Source: Methylobacterium jeotgali (GTDB taxonomy: Bacteria; Pseudomonadota; Alphaproteobacteria; Rhizobiales; Beijerinckiaceae). From it: a stretch of 44,492 nt of DNA. The notes below the pieces were generated by a model. It made no database searches and was not told the origin of the DNA. It saw only the letters and a list, made by a program, of their open reading frames with translations. The DNA lies in contig NZ_BPQR01000002.1 of NCBI RefSeq assembly GCF_022179345.1, positions 1-44,492 of the forward strand, read 5' to 3'. Positions 42,537 to 44,492 of the stretch are shown here, one piece after another. The translations under genes and the position numbers were made by a program. Each line of letters begins with the position of its first letter. Position 1 is the stretch's first letter.

Positions 42537-42770
42537 CCGCGCCGCCTCGCTGAGCGCGATGTCGGCGGGCGCCAGACCGAGCCGGTCGGCGAGGTGCCAG
42601 CGCAGCTCACGGGGTGAATGGTAGTTGTAGGAACGGTCGATCATGTCGCTGACATCGACGGCGTGAGAGCCGCCGCGCGCGGCGGCCTGGCGAAGGCGAC
42701 CGACCCGGAACGTCGCCGCGTCGGTGACGGGCGAACGGGCGCTGTGGCGCCGGGTGAACTCGAACTGCAT
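42531..42770 (-). CDS. Small hypothetical protein
   Basis: Up to 79 residues, unrecognised. The last 37 residues (MIDRSYNYHSPRELRWHLADRL...) look like a genuine folded or amphipathic segment with a well-defined end, whereas the first 42 are Arg/Ala-rich. The real start may be the internal ATG at 42644. Its stop is 4 bases from the convergent phosphatase stop, the same tight packing seen at other real gene ends here, which supports it being coding. cspA lies 140 bases upstream on the same strand. Confidence 0.45.
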   Translation of the reverse strand: MQFEFTRRHSARSPVTDAATFRVGRLRQAAARGGSHAVDVSDMIDRSYNYHSPRELRWHLADRLGLAPADIALSEAARA

Positions 42771-42910
42771 TTTCTTGTGTTGTCTTTCTCGTCGGCGGCC
42801 TCTTCGGTCGCGCCGGTCGTTTCTGGTTATGGGTGTCGTCCGACCGGCACGCCCCTGTCGGGAAGCGCCGGAGGGATCTCTTCGCGTCGTCGGTCCCTGG
42901 ACGGGCGTGG

Positions 42911-43120
42911 TCAGGCGGCCTGAAGGTTGCTGGCGGCTTCCTTGCCGCTGCGCTTGTCGGGCACGACCTCGTAGGTCACGCGCTGTCCCTCGATCAGGTT
43001 GCGCAGACCGGCGCGCTCGACGGCGGAGATGTGCACGAACACGTCCTTGCCGCCGTCATCGGGCTGGATGAAGCCGTAGCCCTTGGTCTCGTTGAACCAC
43101 TTTACAGTGCCAGTATTCAC
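42911..43120 (-). CDS. Cold-shock protein, CspA family
   Basis: Single cold-shock domain, 69 residues, binding single-stranded RNA or DNA. RNP1 is KGYGFIQ (13-19) and RNP2 VFVHIS (27-32), preceded by the canonical [10 protein letters not shown]. The C-terminal half ([26 protein letters not shown]) matches alphaproteobacterial CspA. GTG start at 43120 with GAGG 8-11 bases upstream. Upstream are 285 bases shared with the divergent gene; a structured 5' leader is common in this family, but I could not define one. Confidence 0.95.
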   Translation of the reverse strand: MNTGTVKWFNETKGYGFIQPDDGGKDVFVHISAVERAGLRNLIEGQRVTYEVVPDKRSGKEAASNLQAA

Positions 43121-43345
43121 GAACAGATCCTCGTATCGTCCATAGGCAATATCCGTGCGTCTACCCGACGTACGGGACGGTGCCTCGTCATCGATCTAGT
43201 TGCAAGCGGCGGGGCATGAGGCGCTGACCATGCGAGCGTCGCGCTCAACCTTCGGCCCCCCGATTGCTTATGTAGGACTCCGGTGTGGCCGCAGCAAGGC
43301 GGTCCCTTGCGATCCCTTGCCGGCCCGCTTCCCGCGACGCCGGGC

Positions 43346-43367
43346 GCCCTGGGCATTTGCCCGGGGC
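43346..43367. repeat. Hairpin-forming inverted repeat upstream of the 43406 gene
   Basis: GCCCTGGGC (43346-43354), ATTT loop, GCCCGGGGC (43359-43367): a 9-bp stem with one G-U wobble. A TATAAG box (43374-43379) follows at once, so the dyad may sit in the -35 region of that gene's promoter rather than terminate anything. Confidence 0.4.
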
Positions 43368-43405
43368 CACGCATATAAGAACGCTAGCAGAGGTGATCAT
43401 CATCC

Positions 43406-43795
43406 ATGGCGGGTATCTCGGTATCGCTCGAAGGCGCCAACATCCAATTGTCCTTCCAGAAGGACGACCAGGCGACGGCCGTGGTCATGGACTCGCGCGC
43501 CGCGCGCGCGCTGGTTCGGGCGGTCGGCCAGCTCCTGACCGCCATTGACGAGCCGGCCGATCCCGAGATGCCCGAGGACCTCTCCGACGAGGACGCCGCC
43601 ATGCTGGAGGTGACCTCCTCGGCCATCGAGGTCGGTACCGACGAGCACGGGCAGGCGGTCGTCGCTCTCCAGGCCGGCGCGCTGCCGCCGTTCCAGCTGC
43701 GCCTCACGGACGAAGAGGCCCGCCACGTCGCGACGAGCCTCTCCGAGATCCTTGCCGCGCCGCGGGACGTGCGCGCCTCCCACGGCGGTCACTGA
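43406..43795 (+). CDS. Small acidic conserved hypothetical protein
   Basis: A 129-residue soluble acidic protein with no recognised domain. Predicted beta strands (ISVSLEGANIQLSFQ, TAVVMDSRAARALVRAV) and an acidic central linker (EPADPEMPEDLSDEDAAM) separate two halves, the second of which repeats the pattern strand-strand-helix (VVALQAGALPPFQLRLTDEEARHVATSL). ATG at 43406, preceded by AGAGGTGATCATC. The stop is 3 bases from the convergent Pro-rich gene's stop. Function unknown. Confidence 0.75.
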   Translation: MAGISVSLEGANIQLSFQKDDQATAVVMDSRAARALVRAVGQLLTAIDEPADPEMPEDLSDEDAAMLEVTSSAIEVGTDEHGQAVVALQAGALPPFQLRLTDEEARHVATSLSEILAAPRDVRASHGGH

Positions 43796-43798
43796 CGC

Positions 43799-44020
43799 CT
43801 ACAGGCGGACACCGGGATTGGTCGGCCCGCCGGGCAGGTAGTCCGGCTCGGAGCCGGGACCCGTGGGCTCGTCCACGCCCGGGTCGTCGACCGGATAGGG
43901 CGTGCGCGGACCGGTCGGTCCCACATCCGGCTGCTCGTCGGGCGCCGGAGGAGGCGGCAGGTCGCCGGGGATCGAGCCGCCGGGCGTGGGTTCGGGAGTC
44001 GGAAGGCCGGGATTGGCCAT
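43799..44020 (-). CDS. Small Pro/Gly/Asp-rich disordered protein
   Basis: A 73-residue protein made largely of Pro, Gly, Asp and Thr (PTPEPTPGGSIPGDLPPPP), with no signal peptide or hydrophobic segment, hence intrinsically disordered. Function unknown. Evidence that it is real: AAGGAG ribosome-binding site 7-10 bases upstream of ATG at 44020, and an exact EcfG-type promoter 36-61 bases upstream. Small disordered hydrophilic proteins are frequent members of general-stress regulons. Confidence 0.75.
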   Translation of the reverse strand: MANPGLPTPEPTPGGSIPGDLPPPPAPDEQPDVGPTGPRTPYPVDDPGVDEPTGPGSEPDYLPGGPTNPGVRL

Positions 44021-44055
44021 GCGGGCTCTCCTTCGATGGGTGGGTATGCCGGGTC

Positions 44056-44081
44056 AACGGCCCCCTCGGAGAACCGGTTCC
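44056..44081 (-). promoter_or_regulatory. Putative EcfG general-stress promoter of the Pro-rich gene
   Basis: Minus strand: GGAAC (44081-44077), 17 bases, CGTT (44059-44056). Exact match to GGAAC-N16/17-CGTT, in the right place for the gene starting at 44020. Confidence 0.65.
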
Positions 44082-44131
44082 GGCCTCGCTTGCCCGATTT
44101 CCCGCGCGTCCCGAAACCGCCCCGCCCCTCC

Positions 44132-44157
44132 GGAACCCCTCGCGCGCAAGCACCGTT
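44132..44157 (+). promoter_or_regulatory. Putative EcfG general-stress promoter of the PfpI-type gene
   Basis: Plus strand: GGAAC (44132-44136), 17 bases, CGTT (44154-44157). Exact consensus match 32 bases before the ATG at 44190, and divergent from the promoter at 44056-44081. Confidence 0.65.
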
Positions 44158-44189
44158 TGCCGGTCATATCCACAAAAGCGGAGCGTGAC

Positions 44190-44492
44190 ATGGCCGACAT
44201 CCGGCAAGCGAAGGTGCTCATCATCGCCACGGACGGTTTCGAGCAGAGCGAGCTTCTCGAGCCCCACGCCCAGCTCGGGCAGGCCGGGGCCACCGTCCAC
44301 GTCGCCGCTCCGAAGTCCCGGATGCGGCCGGACTCGATCCGAGCTTGGGACAAGACCGACTGGGGCAAGAGCGTCGCCGTCGACCTCGACGTCGAGGCGG
44401 TCGATGCCGAAGACTATGATGCCCTCGTGCTGCCGGGCGGCCAGATCAACCCGGACAAGCTGCGTCTGGAGCTGAAGGCGCTCGCCGCGATC
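44190..44492 (+). CDS. PfpI/DJ-1-family (type 1 glutamine amidotransferase-like) protein, partial
   Basis: The first 101 codons of a cytoplasmic PfpI/YhbO/DJ-1-class protein; the rest lies beyond the window. Seen: VLIIATDGFEQSELLEPHAQLGQAGA (the conserved Glu of the active site is in DGFEQSEL), VHVAAPKSRMRPD, and YDALVLPGGQINPDKLR. The nucleophile elbow with the catalytic Cys is not included. Members act as general stress proteins, glyoxalases or deglycases; the EcfG-type promoter upstream agrees with a stress role. ATG at 44190 follows GCGGAG. Confidence 0.92.
   Translation, partial: MADIRQAKVLIIATDGFEQSELLEPHAQLGQAGATVHVAAPKSRMRPDSIRAWDKTDWGKSVAVDLDVEAVDAEDYDALVLPGGQINPDKLRLELKALAAI

Noticed and set aside
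1..44492. CRISPR arrays, IS elements, tRNA or rRNA genes, prophage
   Set aside because: No regularly spaced repeats, transposase or integrase motifs or tRNA-like cloverleaf sequences were recognised by reading.

Overview
The window is very GC-rich DNA (roughly 70% by eye) with dense coding on both strands and short gaps. Gene content and order (pal-cpoB-tilS; ubiA near rsmE and a class-II gshA; cspA; ethanolamine ammonia-lyase) point to an alphaproteobacterium of the Hyphomicrobiales, most probably Methylobacterium/Methylorubrum. No tRNA, rRNA, IS element, prophage or CRISPR array was seen, so this reads as ordinary chromosome carrying one unusual biosynthetic block.

Layout. 1-1804 (minus): start of tilS, cpoB and pal. 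2101-2487: a lone Hpt phosphotransfer protein. 2674-4840: a divergent WcbI-like/GSCFA pair. 4844-6022: an M20 amidohydrolase. 6119-18065 (minus): a long run of tightly packed genes. In transcription order these are inositol-3-phosphate synthase, HD-domain protein, SAM methyltransferase, Gfo/Idh oxidoreductase, YcaO protein, TIM-barrel sugar isomerase-like protein, GT4 glycosyltransferase and PIG-L deacetylase, followed by a UDG-like protein, a YbhN-type membrane protein and a PhoR-like kinase. 18379-19509: lytic transglycosylase. 19532-22338: EmrAB-type efflux. 22536-23758: TrmO and an SGNH hydrolase. 23691-29628: an RND pump with two adaptor proteins and a divergent TetR regulator. 29697-31430: a soluble MCP with an internal PilZ domain. 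31418-33627: eutBC. 33678-36133: HDAC-like deacetylase, GT21 glycosyltransferase, TusA. 36215-40888: Gly/Tyr-rich exported protein, gshA, rsmE, a small exported protein, ubiA. 40893-44492: a small conserved protein, an inositol-monophosphatase-family enzyme, cspA, three small unknowns and a PfpI-type protein cut by the window end.

The main discovery candidate is the 9196-18065 cluster. Ino1, a GT4 glycosyltransferase and a PIG-L deacetylase are the same three enzyme classes that open mycothiol synthesis (inositol phosphate, then GlcNAc-inositol, then GlcN-inositol). Here they sit in one overlapping operon with an HD hydrolase that could remove a phosphate, an inositol-dehydrogenase-like Gfo/Idh enzyme, an IolE/IolI-like TIM barrel, a methyltransferase and a YcaO ATP-dependent backbone-modifying enzyme, with no visible peptide precursor. 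I infer a pathway to a modified amino-cyclitol or pseudodisaccharide small molecule, possibly sulfur- or amidine-containing.

A second theme is stress control. Four intergenic sites match the alphaproteobacterial EcfG/PhyR general-stress promoter (GGAAC, 16-17 bases, CGTT). One lies upstream of ino1 (last element AGTT), one upstream of the Gly/Tyr-rich protein, and two in the intergenic region between the Pro-rich protein and the PfpI-type gene, firing in opposite directions. The cyclitol operon may therefore be a general-stress product.
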